Positions 13,000-20,514 of a stretch of 42,963 nt of DNA are shown one piece after another (within the stretch, counting starts at the first letter, position 1; each line of letters begins with the position of its first letter). Source of the DNA: Specibacter cremeus. Lineage in GTDB: Bacteria; Actinomycetota; Actinomycetes; Actinomycetales; Micrococcaceae. The translations under genes were made by a program, and so were the position numbers. The notes below the pieces were generated by a model. It made no database searches and was not told the origin of the DNA. It saw only the letters and a program-made list of their open reading frames with translations. The DNA is taken from assembly GCF_003946885.1 (NCBI RefSeq), contig NZ_RWKQ01000016.1, forward strand, positions 11,449 to 54,411, read 5' to 3'.

Positions 13000-13023
13000 A
13001 AACTTTCGGCGTGTCGAAAGTTT
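13000..13023. promoter_or_regulatory. Dyad between the DUF151 nuclease and resR
   Basis: AAACTTTCG (13000-13008) and CGAAAGTTT (13015-13023) are perfect 9-bp arms around GCGTGT. It lies 18 bp past the nuclease stop and about 180 bp before the resR start. It could be a MerR-type operator or a terminator of the upstream operon. Its short flanking A and T runs favour a hairpin, its length a protein site. Confidence 0.5.
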
Positions 13024-13040
13024 CAGCCTCCGCCTGAGGG

Positions 13041-13544
13041 TTAGTTGTCGAAATCCTCCGGCTCGACGCCGTCCAGGAACTGCCGGAACCGGCGCAGCTC
13101 CTGCTCGTTCTCCTCCACCGGGGTCGGGGTGGCGGATTCGTCGTCGTCGGACTCCGTGATCCGCACGCCGGCGTCATCCACGACCTCCTCGTCGGCGAAG
13201 ATGCGGCAGCCGACGCGCTGGGCCAGCGCAATCGCATCGGAGGATCGCGACCCGACGGTCGTGCCGTCGTCGAACACCAGCTGCGCATAGAAGACGGAGT
13301 CGATGACGGAGGTGATGTTCACGCGCACGATGGCCCGGCCGAGTGCCATGACGACGTTGACCAGCAGGTCGTGCGTGAGCGGCCGGGGCGGCACGACGCC
13401 CTGCTGGGCCAGGGCGATGGCGGTGGCCTCCGCCGTGCCGATCCAAATCGGGATGTGCCGGTCGCCGTCGACCTCCTTGAGCAGCACCAGCGGCTGGTTG
13501 GACGGCATCTCGACGCGGACGCCGACGATTTCGACCTCGATCAT
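13041..13544 (-). CDS. DUF151 bifunctional nuclease-domain protein (Rv1829-like)
   Basis: 167 aa. The DUF151/BFN domain fills residues 1-130: it starts MIEVEIVGVRVEMPSNQPLV and includes IWIGTAEATAIALAQQG and RPLTHDLLVN, all family-typical. An acidic tail follows. The family is named for a plant protein reported to have DNase/RNase activity; the bacterial role is not settled. A GTG at 13556 overlaps the stop of the upstream MerR gene (GTGA) and is in frame with the ATG at 13544, so the true start may be four codons earlier. Either way translation is probably coupled. Order matches M. tuberculosis Rv1829. Confidence 0.88.
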   Translation of the reverse strand: MIEVEIVGVRVEMPSNQPLVLLKEVDGDRHIPIWIGTAEATAIALAQQGVVPPRPLTHDLLVNVVMALGRAIVRVNITSVIDSVFYAQLVFDDGTTVGSRSSDAIALAQRVGCRIFADEEVVDDAGVRITESDDDESATPTPVEENEQELRRFRQFLDGVEPEDFDN

Positions 13545-13552
13545 GGCGTGGC

Positions 13553-14317
13553 TCACGTTTCCATTCGCGCGATGCGGGTGTGTACCAGGGCGCTGTGCAG
13601 GCCCAGGCAGAGTTCGGCAATCTCCCGCGCCGCCTCCGCGGCCCGGGCCGAGGACGCCGCGTCCCGGCGGGAGGACAGCGGGGAGACGGCGCGTTCCACC
13701 AGCCCGAATTCGCGGTCGGCGGCGGCCTGGAACGGGCGCAGGTGGCGTGGTTCCAGCCCGTGTGCGGCCAGCTCGGTGCACGCCCGGGCCACGCGCAGCG
13801 CGTGATCGTCGTAGCAGCCGTTGTGTTCGGCGATCAGCCCGTAGCTGACCATGGCCTCGAGAAGTGCCGTGCTGGCCCCGGACTCGGCCCGCAACTGCTC
13901 GGTGGTCAGCCGGCGGGAACGGCGTTTGAACTCCTGCACCAGTTCGTCGGAGACCATGCGCGGGGCGATGGTCACCCCGGGCGGCAGGTTCGTGGGCGTC
14001 TCGCCGCGGTCGATCGCGTCCAGGTAGTCGCGGATGACCTTCAACGGCAGGTAGTGGTCGCGCTGCAGCGCCAACACGAAGCGCAGCCGTTCGACGTCGG
14101 CATCCATGAACTGGCGGTACCCGGCCGCGGTGCGCTTCGGGGCGATCAGGCCCTTTTCCTCGTAGAAGCGGATCTTGGACGCGGTGACGGTCGGGAAGTC
14201 GTCCGTCAGCTGCGCCAGGACCTCGCCGATGTTGAAGATGACGGGCGCGCCGGGGCGCTGGCCGGCGGCCCTGACGTCGGAGAGTCGCCGGCTCGCATCG
14301 TGGTTCAGGCTGGCCAC
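13553..14317 (-). CDS. ftsR: MerR-family cell-division regulator, FtsR-like (Rv1828 type)
   Basis: 254 aa. The MerR DNA-binding domain is at about 25-105 (FNIGEVLAQLTDDFPTVTASKIRFYEEKGL, then RTAAGYRQF). A long C-terminal helical domain at about 110-250 is typical of the Rv1828/FtsR group. C. glutamicum FtsR is known to act on ftsZ; the same target is inferred here. GTG start 8 bp after the garA stop, so it belongs to the gcvH-garA operon. It is a second MerR paralogue beside ResR, as in mycobacteria. Confidence 0.88.
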   Translation of the reverse strand: MASLNHDASRRLSDVRAAGQRPGAPVIFNIGEVLAQLTDDFPTVTASKIRFYEEKGLIAPKRTAAGYRQFMDADVERLRFVLALQRDHYLPLKVIRDYLDAIDRGETPTNLPPGVTIAPRMVSDELVQEFKRRSRRLTTEQLRAESGASTALLEAMVSYGLIAEHNGCYDDHALRVARACTELAAHGLEPRHLRPFQAAADREFGLVERAVSPLSSRRDAASSARAAEAAREIAELCLGLHSALVHTRIARMET

Positions 14318-14325
14318 GGCGCCCC

Positions 14326-14805
14326 TCAGGCACCCGGTGTCGCGGCGGCGCTGAAGTAGTAGGTCAGCCGGAACTTGCCGATCTGCACCTCGTTGCCGGT
14401 CCGCAGGCGCACGGCGTCCACCCGGTCGCCGTTGACGTAGGTGCCGTTGAGGCTGCCGGCGTCGACCACCTCGAAACCGCCCTCGACCCGGTTGAACCGG
14501 GCGTGGCGGCGCGAGACGGTGACGTCGTCGAGGAAGATGTCCGCATCCGGGTGGCGGCCGGCCGTCGTGACGTCGCCGTCGAGCAGGAACCGGGCCCCGG
14601 CGTTCGGCCCGGTGTGTGCGATGAGCAGCGCGGAGCCGGCCGGCAGCGAATCGACGGCCGAGCGCTCCTCCGGCCCCAGCGGCGGGGCCAGCCGGGGCTC
14701 GACGCTCGGCGACGGCAGCTGGATCGACGTGGTGTCCGAAGCGCTCGGCTGATCCTGGGACTCGGGCGCACCGTTCTTCCCGGCGTCGTTTCCCATGTCA
14801 ACCAT
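14326..14805 (-). CDS. garA: FHA-domain protein GarA/OdhI
   Basis: 159 aa. N-terminal disordered segment with DTTSIQ near residue 25, the conserved Thr-Thr site that PknB/PknG-type kinases phosphorylate in GarA/OdhI. FHA domain at about 65-150 with GRHPDADIFLDD, VSRRHARF and GSLNGTYVN. The known family role is to inhibit 2-oxoglutarate dehydrogenase and adjust glutamate dehydrogenase in the unphosphorylated form, linking nitrogen status to the TCA cycle. ATG at 14805 has AAGGAGGAG upstream. The start of an operon with the MerR and DUF151 genes is likely here. Confidence 0.94.
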   Translation of the reverse strand: MVDMGNDAGKNGAPESQDQPSASDTTSIQLPSPSVEPRLAPPLGPEERSAVDSLPAGSALLIAHTGPNAGARFLLDGDVTTAGRHPDADIFLDDVTVSRRHARFNRVEGGFEVVDAGSLNGTYVNGDRVDAVRLRTGNEVQIGKFRLTYYFSAAATPGA

Positions 14806-14902
14806 TGGCGCTCCTCCTTGCATAGCGGGACCGCGTGCCGCGGCCCATCGTGTACTAGTCGTTGGGGGCCCCGTCGAAATCGTGACCGCGGGGCCTGTTT
14901 CC

Positions 14903-15289
14903 CTAGCCTACCTTTTCCTGGTAGTCCGCGGCGCTGAGCAGCGAGGCGACCGAGGCGGCGTCGGCCAGCTTGATCTCCACAAGCCAGCCCGCCCCGTACG
15001 GATCCGAGTTGATCAGGGCCGGATCGGCGTCGAGCGCCTCGTTACGGGCGATGACCTGGCCGGTCAGCGGGGCATAGATGTCGCTGACGCTCTTGGTGGA
15101 CTCCACCTCGCCGACGACGGTGTCGGCCGTGACATCCGTGCCGGCGTCGGGCATCTGCACGTAGACGACGTCCCCGAGGGCGTCCTGGGCGAAGTCGGTG
15201 ATACCCACGCGGACCACACCGTCGGCGTCGGGCGCACCCACCCACTCGTGCTCGGCGGTGTAGGAAAATTCTGCTGGGATATTGCTCAT
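14903..15289 (-). CDS. gcvH: Glycine cleavage system H protein
   Basis: 128 aa lipoyl carrier that shuttles the aminomethyl group between the P, T and L proteins. It starts MSNIPAEFSYTAEHEWVG. The lipoylation site is the Lys in GEVESTKSVSDIYAP, with the usual hairpin turn. ATG at 15289 with GGCCGGTAGC upstream; an in-frame upstream ATG adds unrelated residues. It lies 97 bp before garA on the same strand, which keeps the mycobacterial order. gcvP is about 4 kb away on the same strand beyond the regulatory genes. Confidence 0.95.
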   Translation of the reverse strand: MSNIPAEFSYTAEHEWVGAPDADGVVRVGITDFAQDALGDVVYVQMPDAGTDVTADTVVGEVESTKSVSDIYAPLTGQVIARNEALDADPALINSDPYGAGWLVEIKLADAASVASLLSAADYQEKVG

Positions 15290-15400
15290 CGCTACCGGCC
15301 TTTCAAGGTGTGTCGCGTGTGACGAGTGATTGCTCATTAATTAGAACACGGACGGGCCGCGAGGCTACGTCCCGGCCCGCATGCATGCCATGATTCTTGC

Positions 15401-16009
15401 ATGAGCGAAAATCCCGCCGTGCCGGGCACGCCGGTGCCACGGAAGCCCCGGCCGGCCTGGCTGCAGCGCACGATCGTCGGGGTGGCGATCGCCGCCGCCG
15501 TCGTCGTCCTGTGGGTCATCGGCTCGGCGACGCTGCCGCTGGTCTGGGCCAACTCCATCGCCGGGCAGGTGGGCGGCAACCTGGGCCTGGGCATCCCGCT
15601 GGGCATGTTCTACGGGTTCGTGTTCAGCTTCGTGCCGGTGCTGGTCGGCTGGCAGGCGCACCACAGGCGCATGAAGCGGTGGCTGCGGGTGACGATCCTG
15701 GCCGTGGCGGTCGCGTTGACCATCCCGAACCTGCTCACCCTGGCCGTGCTGAACGGGCGCGGCAACACGGCGGCCAGCGCCCGGCTCGTGTGGGCCACGC
15801 AGGCGAACTGGTTCGGCGGGTGGAGCGTCGCCTTCATGCTGGTCGGCGTGGTCCTGGCCGTGGCGGCGATCGTGTTCACGCGCATCTGGCGGCGCAACCA
15901 CGCGCAGAAGCGGACGGCCCGGCTGGCCGCGAAGGCCGCGGCCAAGGCCGTCAGGGATGCCGAGAAGGCCGCGCGGAAATCGCCCCCTCCCCCGGACGCG
16001 GTGGCCTGA
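15401..16009 (+). CDS. Four-helix membrane protein of unknown function
   Basis: 202 aa, not recognised. Hydrophobic segments are at about 25-45 (IVGVAIAAAVVVLWVIGS), 65-87, 103-125 and 147-165. A short Pro-rich cytosolic start and a Lys/Ala-rich positively charged tail flank them. It is the first gene of a run on this strand; the universal stress protein begins 1 bp after its stop. The link with fluoride channels downstream is positional only. The ATG at 15401 has no strong ribosome site. Confidence 0.7.
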   Translation: MSENPAVPGTPVPRKPRPAWLQRTIVGVAIAAAVVVLWVIGSATLPLVWANSIAGQVGGNLGLGIPLGMFYGFVFSFVPVLVGWQAHHRRMKRWLRVTILAVAVALTIPNLLTLAVLNGRGNTAASARLVWATQANWFGGWSVAFMLVGVVLAVAAIVFTRIWRRNHAQKRTARLAAKAAAKAVRDAEKAARKSPPPPDAVA

Positions 16010-16010
16010 G

Positions 16011-16529
16011 ATGGCCGCCCCGATCATCGTCGGCGTGTGCCGCGGCCAGTCGCCTGCCGTTGCCGCGGAGGCGGCACGGTTGGCTGGAGCGTTGGGCGCG
16101 GAGCTGGTGTGCGCCTTCGTCAACGTGGCCCGGTACGTGGTGACCGAGGACGACGACGGCAACGTCACCACCGCGTCGCTGGACCCCGACTTCGACGACT
16201 CCGAGGAGGAATTCCCGCCGGAGGTGGCCGCGGCGCTGCAGTCCCTGTTGGCTCCGACGGGCGTGTCCTGGCGGCCCGTGCTGCTCGGCGGCACCGTGGC
16301 GGATGCGCTGGCCGGCCTGGCCGCGGCCGTTTCGGCGTCGATGATCGTGGTCGGCACGCACAATGACGCCCACGGCGGGAACATGCGCGAATTCTTCCGG
16401 CATTCGGTGGCCAATGCGCTGGCGCGCCGACAGCAGCTGCCGGTGCACGTGGTGCCGACGCACGGCCACGCGGCGCACGCCGGGCACGGCAGTGGCGGCG
16501 GCGATCTCCCCCCGGCGGATCGCGGGTGA
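16011..16529 (+). CDS. Universal stress protein (UspA family)
   Basis: 172 aa, single Usp domain. It starts MAAPIIVGVCRGQSPA. ASMIVVGTHNDAHGG near 118-132 resembles the Usp nucleotide-binding G-2x-G-9x-G(S/T) motif, and NALARRQQLPVHVVP is the typical final strand. The middle insert is acidic (EDDDGN). The C-terminal tail is His/Gly-rich and may bind metal. Its TGA overlaps the next GTG, so it is co-translated with the fluoride channel pair. Function in the stress response is inferred from family. Confidence 0.82.
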   Translation: MAAPIIVGVCRGQSPAVAAEAARLAGALGAELVCAFVNVARYVVTEDDDGNVTTASLDPDFDDSEEEFPPEVAAALQSLLAPTGVSWRPVLLGGTVADALAGLAAAVSASMIVVGTHNDAHGGNMREFFRHSVANALARRQQLPVHVVPTHGHAAHAGHGSGGGDLPPADRG

Positions 16530-16954
16530 GGCCGCACCACCTGCGGTGGCGGTCGATCGGGCTCGTGGCCCTGGGCGGCGCCGCGGGCGCGGCGGCGCGC
16601 GAACTGCTCGTGCTGCTCATCCCCGCGGCCGGCGGCGTGCCCGTGCCCATCCTCGTGGCCAATGTGCTCGGCGCGTTCATCCTCGGCTACCTGTATGAGT
16701 GGCTGACCCGCGGCCGCGCGCCCGAGCCGCTGAATCGCCGGCTGCGCATGCTGCTCGGCACCGGGTTCTGCGGCGGTTTCACCACGTACAGTTCGCTGGC
16801 CGTCGGGGGCGTGCTGCTGGCCCGGGATGCGCCGTGGCCGGCCGTCGCCTACCTGGCGGGCACCGTGCTGGTCGGCGCGCTGGCCACCTGGGCCGGCATC
16901 GCCGCCGGCGCCGCGCACGGGGCACGGTCCGGGGCTGCGGCGGCCGTCCGGTGA
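16526..16954 (+). CDS. crcB1: Fluoride channel Fluc/CrcB, subunit 1
   Basis: 142 aa, four transmembrane segments. GGAAGAAARE, NVLGAFILGY and TGFCGGFTTYSS are Fluc signatures: the Asn-Gly motif and the Phe/Thr-Tyr-Ser track lining the fluoride pathway. It exports fluoride passively across the membrane. Actinobacteria often encode two subunits that form a heterodimer, and the second follows with a 4-bp GTGA overlap. GTG start at 16526 overlaps the Usp stop. No fluoride riboswitch is visible upstream of the operon. Confidence 0.93.
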   Translation: MRPHHLRWRSIGLVALGGAAGAAARELLVLLIPAAGGVPVPILVANVLGAFILGYLYEWLTRGRAPEPLNRRLRMLLGTGFCGGFTTYSSLAVGGVLLARDAPWPAVAYLAGTVLVGALATWAGIAAGAAHGARSGAAAAVR

Positions 16955-17325
16955 GTTTGCCGGTCTTCCTGGCCCTGGCCGCGGCCGGCGGGGTGGGCGC
17001 GGCCGCACGGTTCATGGTCGACGGCGTCATCCGCGCCCGGTTCGTCACCGCCTACCCGTGGGCCACGACCGTCATCAACGTGACCGGGTCGTTCCTGCTC
17101 GGGCTGCTGACCGCACTTGTCACCCGCTCGCTCGTGTCCAGCGAGTGGAGCCTGGTGCTGGGCACCGGTTTCCTGGGCGGTTACACGACGTTCAGCACGG
17201 CCAGCTACGAGACGGTCCGGCTGGTGCGCGAGCGCCGGTACGCGGCAGCCCTGGGCAGCGGGCTGGGCATGCTGGCCGGCTGCGTGGCCGCCGCGGCCCT
17301 CGGTTACTGGGTGGGCGGTTCCTAG
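16951..17325 (+). CDS. crcB2: Fluoride channel Fluc/CrcB, subunit 2
   Basis: 124 aa, four transmembrane segments. GGVGAAARFMVDG, NVTGSFLLGLL and GTGFLGGYTTFSTASYE are the matching signatures of the partner subunit. GTG at 16951 overlaps the stop of subunit 1. It ends 6 bp before the stop of the convergent Nudix gene. Confidence 0.93.
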   Translation: MSLPVFLALAAAGGVGAAARFMVDGVIRARFVTAYPWATTVINVTGSFLLGLLTALVTRSLVSSEWSLVLGTGFLGGYTTFSTASYETVRLVRERRYAAALGSGLGMLAGCVAAAALGYWVGGS

Positions 17326-17331
17326 CCCCTC

Positions 17332-18213
17332 CTACAGCAGCGCCAGCAGGCGCGACGGCGGCACCACCCGCGCGCCCAGCCCGCCGACACGGCGGGCCAG
17401 GTCCCGGTCGGCCGTGACCACGGTGGCCGGCCCATCCCCGGCATGGACCAGTTCCACGATGGCGCCGTCGCCGTCGGCCGGCGCACGCACCACCCGGACG
17501 ACGCCGTCGTCCGCCACCGCCTTCGCCTGCCCCTCCACGACCAACGCGACCACCGGCCGCCACCGGTCATGCGCCAATCCGAGCAGGGCGGCGGGCACAC
17601 CGGTGGTGGCGAGGATCCGCAACCTCTCCAGCAGGCGGTTCGTGGCGCCCACACGGTCGCGCCACCAGCCGTCGGGGCGTGCGCCGACCACGTTCGCGGC
17701 GTCGACGATGAGCCGCGGCCGGATGTCCAGGGCGGCGCGCAGCGAGGGCCAGCGCGCGGCGAACCCGGGGTGCAGCGGGAGATGGTCGACGGCGGCGGCC
17801 GGCACCCAGCGCAACTCCAGGCTCTCCGCGTCCCCGATGACGGGGGTGAACGCCTCCGTCGCCGCGGCGACGACCGTCGTGTACGACCACCAGCCCAGGT
17901 CCATCACGGACTCGAAGCGCGGCTCGACGGCAGCGGCCGGGACGCCGGCCTCCTCGTTGGCCTCACGCAGCGCGCCGTCGGCGGCGGACTCCCCCTCGTG
18001 CCGGGCGCCGCCGGGCAGGCCCCACGTGCCGCCGAAATGGCTCCATTCGGCGCGGTGCTGCAGCAGGATGCCGGCAACCGGGTGGGCCACGAGCAGCCCG
18101 GCGGCGCCGAACATGCCCCAATAGCGGCGCCCGTCCGGGCCCTCGACCCAGGCGTCGCCGCTGCCGTGCGGCCGCCGGGCAAGGTGCATGGTCTGCTTCG
18201 GTGTATCGGTCAC
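17332..18213 (-). CDS. Nudix hydrolase fused to a NYN/PIN-like domain
   Basis: About 293 aa. The Nudix domain (residues 15-160) has a full Nudix box: Gly, then Glu after five residues, then REANEEAGV (RE-U-x-EE-x-G-U). WGLPGGA precedes it. From about residue 170 comes a second domain starting RLIVDAANVVGARPDGWW, with VVTADRDLARRV later. The acidic spacing DAANV ... TADRDLA resembles NYN/PIN ribonuclease domains. Substrate is unknown; RNA- or nucleotide-cleansing is a guess. The start is uncertain: GTG at 18213 is preferred, GTG at 18258 and a later ATG are possible. Convergent with crcB2. Confidence 0.8.
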   Translation of the reverse strand: MTDTPKQTMHLARRPHGSGDAWVEGPDGRRYWGMFGAAGLLVAHPVAGILLQHRAEWSHFGGTWGLPGGARHEGESAADGALREANEEAGVPAAAVEPRFESVMDLGWWSYTTVVAAATEAFTPVIGDAESLELRWVPAAAVDHLPLHPGFAARWPSLRAALDIRPRLIVDAANVVGARPDGWWRDRVGATNRLLERLRILATTGVPAALLGLAHDRWRPVVALVVEGQAKAVADDGVVRVVRAPADGDGAIVELVHAGDGPATVVTADRDLARRVGGLGARVVPPSRLLALL

Positions 18214-18291
18214 CGTTACAGCATGGCACGCTGTGGCCCGGGACCGGGCGTCCGTCACCGCGATCCTGGCCGCCTGCCTGCGGGAGTGAAC

Positions 18292-18371
18292 GCTGGTCGA
18301 GCTCGTCGAGACCCCGCTGGTCGAGCTCGTCGAGACCCCGTGATTTCGACAGGCTCAATCACCGGTGGTCG
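18292..18371. repeat. Palindromic repeat array 2
   Basis: Two forward units with the variant core GGTCGAGCTCGTCGAGACC, then a reverse unit (TTTCGACAGGCTCAATCACC) and a forward half. Same family as array 1. Confidence 0.85.
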
Positions 18372-18410
18372 CCCCATGCACACTGGCCGGCACTCGCATG
18401 GATGGCCCGT

Positions 18411-18460
18411 TTCCCCAGGTGATGCAGATTTCGACGCGAAAACCTGCATCACCTGGGGAA
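18411..18460. other. Long perfect stem-loop near the FUSC gene
   Basis: TTCCCCAGGTGATGCAG (18411-18427) and its exact reverse complement (18444-18460) are 17-bp arms. The 16-nt loop itself pairs, TTTCG with CGAAA around ACG. It lies 92 bp past the FUSC stop. No U-tract follows on either strand, so a simple terminator is not clear. It could be a dispersed element, a mobile-element end or a structured RNA. Confidence 0.75.
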
Positions 18461-18552
18461 TTAAACTCGGAGTTCGCGGTTCAGTGGCCACATGCCGGCG
18501 TGGATGCAATGGCGGCGACGCGCGGCACCGAGGCGAGCGCCGCCGTCGTTCG

Positions 18553-19551
18553 TCATGCCGGCCTCCGCGCCCGCGCGGCGAGCCGGTCGACCACCTCGAT
18601 GACGAGCACGGCGGCGAGGCCGGCGGCGACGGTCGCGCCAACGCGCTCGGCCGCGATCGCCAGGCCGGAGGCCCGATCCGAGAACGACGCCAGAACCAGG
18701 GCCCCGGTCAGGCTGGCCGCGTACAACCAATACGGCCTGGACAGGCTGGTGACGACGGTGAGGATCAGGAAGACGACACCGAAAACCCGCAGTACCAGGG
18801 GTACCGGCACCACCTCGATGAGTACGGCCGCCGCCACACCGCCTGCCATGGTCCCGCCGACGCGCTCCCAGATGCGCCGTCGCGACTCGCCATGTGTGGG
18901 CATGAGGACGACGAACAACGTGAGTACCAGCCAGTAGGCCCGCGTGCCGGGAATGTATGACACCGCCACCCACGTGCCCAGGCACACCAGGACCACCAGT
19001 TCGGTGCCGTAGACGACCGCCTCTCCGGTGCTCGCGCAGTCGAACCGCGCAGTCCCCGGAGCCCTGATCGTGGCCGCCGTGACCGCGGCGCCCCACAGTC
19101 CGCCGACCAGGAAAAACGCGGCCACGAGGAGTGCGACGGCCAGTGATCCGTGGGCGGCCACCGAGCCCTGCGCGCCGATGTATTCCGGCGACGAGATGAC
19201 GACGATCGACATGACGATGGCCACCAGGGTGGCCACCGGATTCCAGCCGTAGTGGGCGGACGCGGCCACCGCCGCCGCGGCGAGCCCCATCACGACGACG
19301 GCGCTGGCGGGGCCGCTGCCGGCAAGTAGTCCGACGACGACGGCAGCTGCGGTGATCAGGGCGACCGGGAATCCGGCACGCGGCCTCATCCGGCCGGCCG
19401 TCACGGCGGGCAGGAGGCCAAGGATCAGCCACCCGACGCCCTGCGACAACGGGGAAAGCAGGCACGCGACGACGGGGGCCAGCAACGCGACGAGGAGCAC
19501 GGCCATGCGCACCGGCGGGCGCGTCCACGTCCGGCGCAGCTTCGGCAGCAT
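18553..19551 (-). CDS. FUSC-like multi-pass membrane protein
   Basis: About 332 aa with some ten hydrophobic segments in two halves. The second half carries ARAYWLVLTLFVVLMPTHGE and RVGGTMAGG, typical of the FUSC_2 (fusaric-acid-resistance-like) repeat. The family includes aromatic-acid efflux components, but the substrate cannot be predicted. It starts MLPKLRRTW at 19551, with GGAGG very close upstream; GTG at 19560 is the alternative. Repeat arrays flank it on both sides (18292 and 19606). Confidence 0.78.
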   Translation of the reverse strand: MLPKLRRTWTRPPVRMAVLLVALLAPVVACLLSPLSQGVGWLILGLLPAVTAGRMRPRAGFPVALITAAAVVVGLLAGSGPASAVVVMGLAAAAVAASAHYGWNPVATLVAIVMSIVVISSPEYIGAQGSVAAHGSLAVALLVAAFFLVGGLWGAAVTAATIRAPGTARFDCASTGEAVVYGTELVVLVCLGTWVAVSYIPGTRAYWLVLTLFVVLMPTHGESRRRIWERVGGTMAGGVAAAVLIEVVPVPLVLRVFGVVFLILTVVTSLSRPYWLYAASLTGALVLASFSDRASGLAIAAERVGATVAAGLAAVLVIEVVDRLAARARRPA

Positions 19552-19605
19552 CCCCTCCACGTGCGCGAGTCTACCCACCCTAGGTTCGGATTCCGTAGTC
19601 GCTTT

Positions 19606-19743
19606 GGGTGGTCGAGTCTGTCGGACCTCTCGGTGGTCGAGCCTGTCGAAACCCCCGGTGGTCGAGCTCGTCGAAACCAGGGATTTCGGCAGGCTCAATC
19701 ACCGGTGGTCGAGCCCGTCGAGACCCCCCGGTGGTCGAAACGA
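19606..19743. repeat. Palindromic repeat array 3
   Basis: A degenerate forward unit, two forward units ending GTCGAAACC, a reverse unit (TTTCGGCAGGCTCAATCACC), a full forward unit and a final half unit. It lies between the FUSC gene and ogt, which are divergent, so here the array sits upstream of both genes. Confidence 0.85.
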
Positions 19744-19822
19744 GCCCCGGCGGCCGGGAATGACCTCACGTTTCCGGACGACGCAACGTCTACGGGGTGT
19801 TGCCCACGAAAGGAGCATCCCG

Positions 19823-20323
19823 ATGAATCCCCTCGACTACACGACGCTGGACACGCCGATCGGACCGCTGCTGCTGGCCGCGACGGCGAAGGGCCTGGTG
19901 CGGGTCGCCTTTGAATGCGAGGACTTCGACACCGTCCTGGACACGCTCGCCACCCGGCTGGGCGCGCCGGCCGTGCACACGCCGGACCGGTTGGATGCTG
20001 CCGCCCGGCAGGTTGCCGAGTACTTCGCCGGCACCCGGGCGGCGTTCGAGCTGCCGCTGGACTTCGCGTTGTCCACCGGCTTCAGGCAGGCCGTCCAACA
20101 GCACCTGACGCTGATCCCGTACGGGCGTACGAGGACGTACACGGACGTTGCCGCGGGCGTCGGCCATCCCCGTGCCATGCGCGCGGTAGGCTCGGCCTGC
20201 GCGACCAACCCGCTGCCCGTCGTCGTGCCTTGCCATCGCGTTTTGCGCACCGACGGCTCGCTGGGCGGCTACCTTGGCGGTCTCGACGCCAAGGCAGCGC
20301 TGCTGGCGTTGGAGGCGGCATGA
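19823..20323 (+). CDS. ogt: Methylated-DNA-protein-cysteine methyltransferase
   Basis: 166 aa suicide repair protein that takes methyl or alkyl groups from O6 of guanine. VVVPCHRVLRTDGSLGGYLGG holds the acceptor Cys137 in PCHRV. FRQAVQQHLTLIPYGRTRTYTDVA is the DNA-binding helix-turn-helix with the Arg finger region. ATG at 19823 has AAAGGAG upstream. alkB follows closely, making an alkylation-reversal pair. Confidence 0.95.
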   Translation: MNPLDYTTLDTPIGPLLLAATAKGLVRVAFECEDFDTVLDTLATRLGAPAVHTPDRLDAAARQVAEYFAGTRAAFELPLDFALSTGFRQAVQQHLTLIPYGRTRTYTDVAAGVGHPRAMRAVGSACATNPLPVVVPCHRVLRTDGSLGGYLGGLDAKAALLALEAA

Positions 20324-20418
20324 GCGCGGCGGCCGATCCGTGGCAGACGCGTGTCGAGGACAGCATGGCCACGCTGTTGCCGCAGGTTACCGGCCCCGTG
20401 CCGTCCGCCTGCCCGTGA
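20320..20418 (+). CDS. Small ORF overlapping ogt stop
   Basis: 32 aa, starts MSAAADPWQTRVEDSM. Its ATG overlaps the ogt TGA (ATGA), the pattern of coupled translation. No recognised domain and no homologue I can name. It could be a true small protein or the remnant of a longer gene, since alkB begins 96 bp later. Confidence 0.3.
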   Translation: MSAAADPWQTRVEDSMATLLPQVTGPVPSACP

Positions 20419-20514
20419 CGTATCGGGCAGGGACGTGTTCGCGGGAGAATGGATGACCGGCGCCCGCACGCCCCGGCCAATGCACCCACGCCCCGAACCA
20501 CCGGAGGAACCGCC

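Noticed and set aside
13041-14333. A 430-codon frame that appears to fuse the upstream region with the DUF151 nuclease
   Set aside because: Only the last 170 codons have homology; the rest is an out-of-frame reading of the MerR gene, whose own frame is complete.
15290-15400. Fluoride riboswitch before the crcB operon
   Set aside because: The conserved fluoride-aptamer sequence is not visible.
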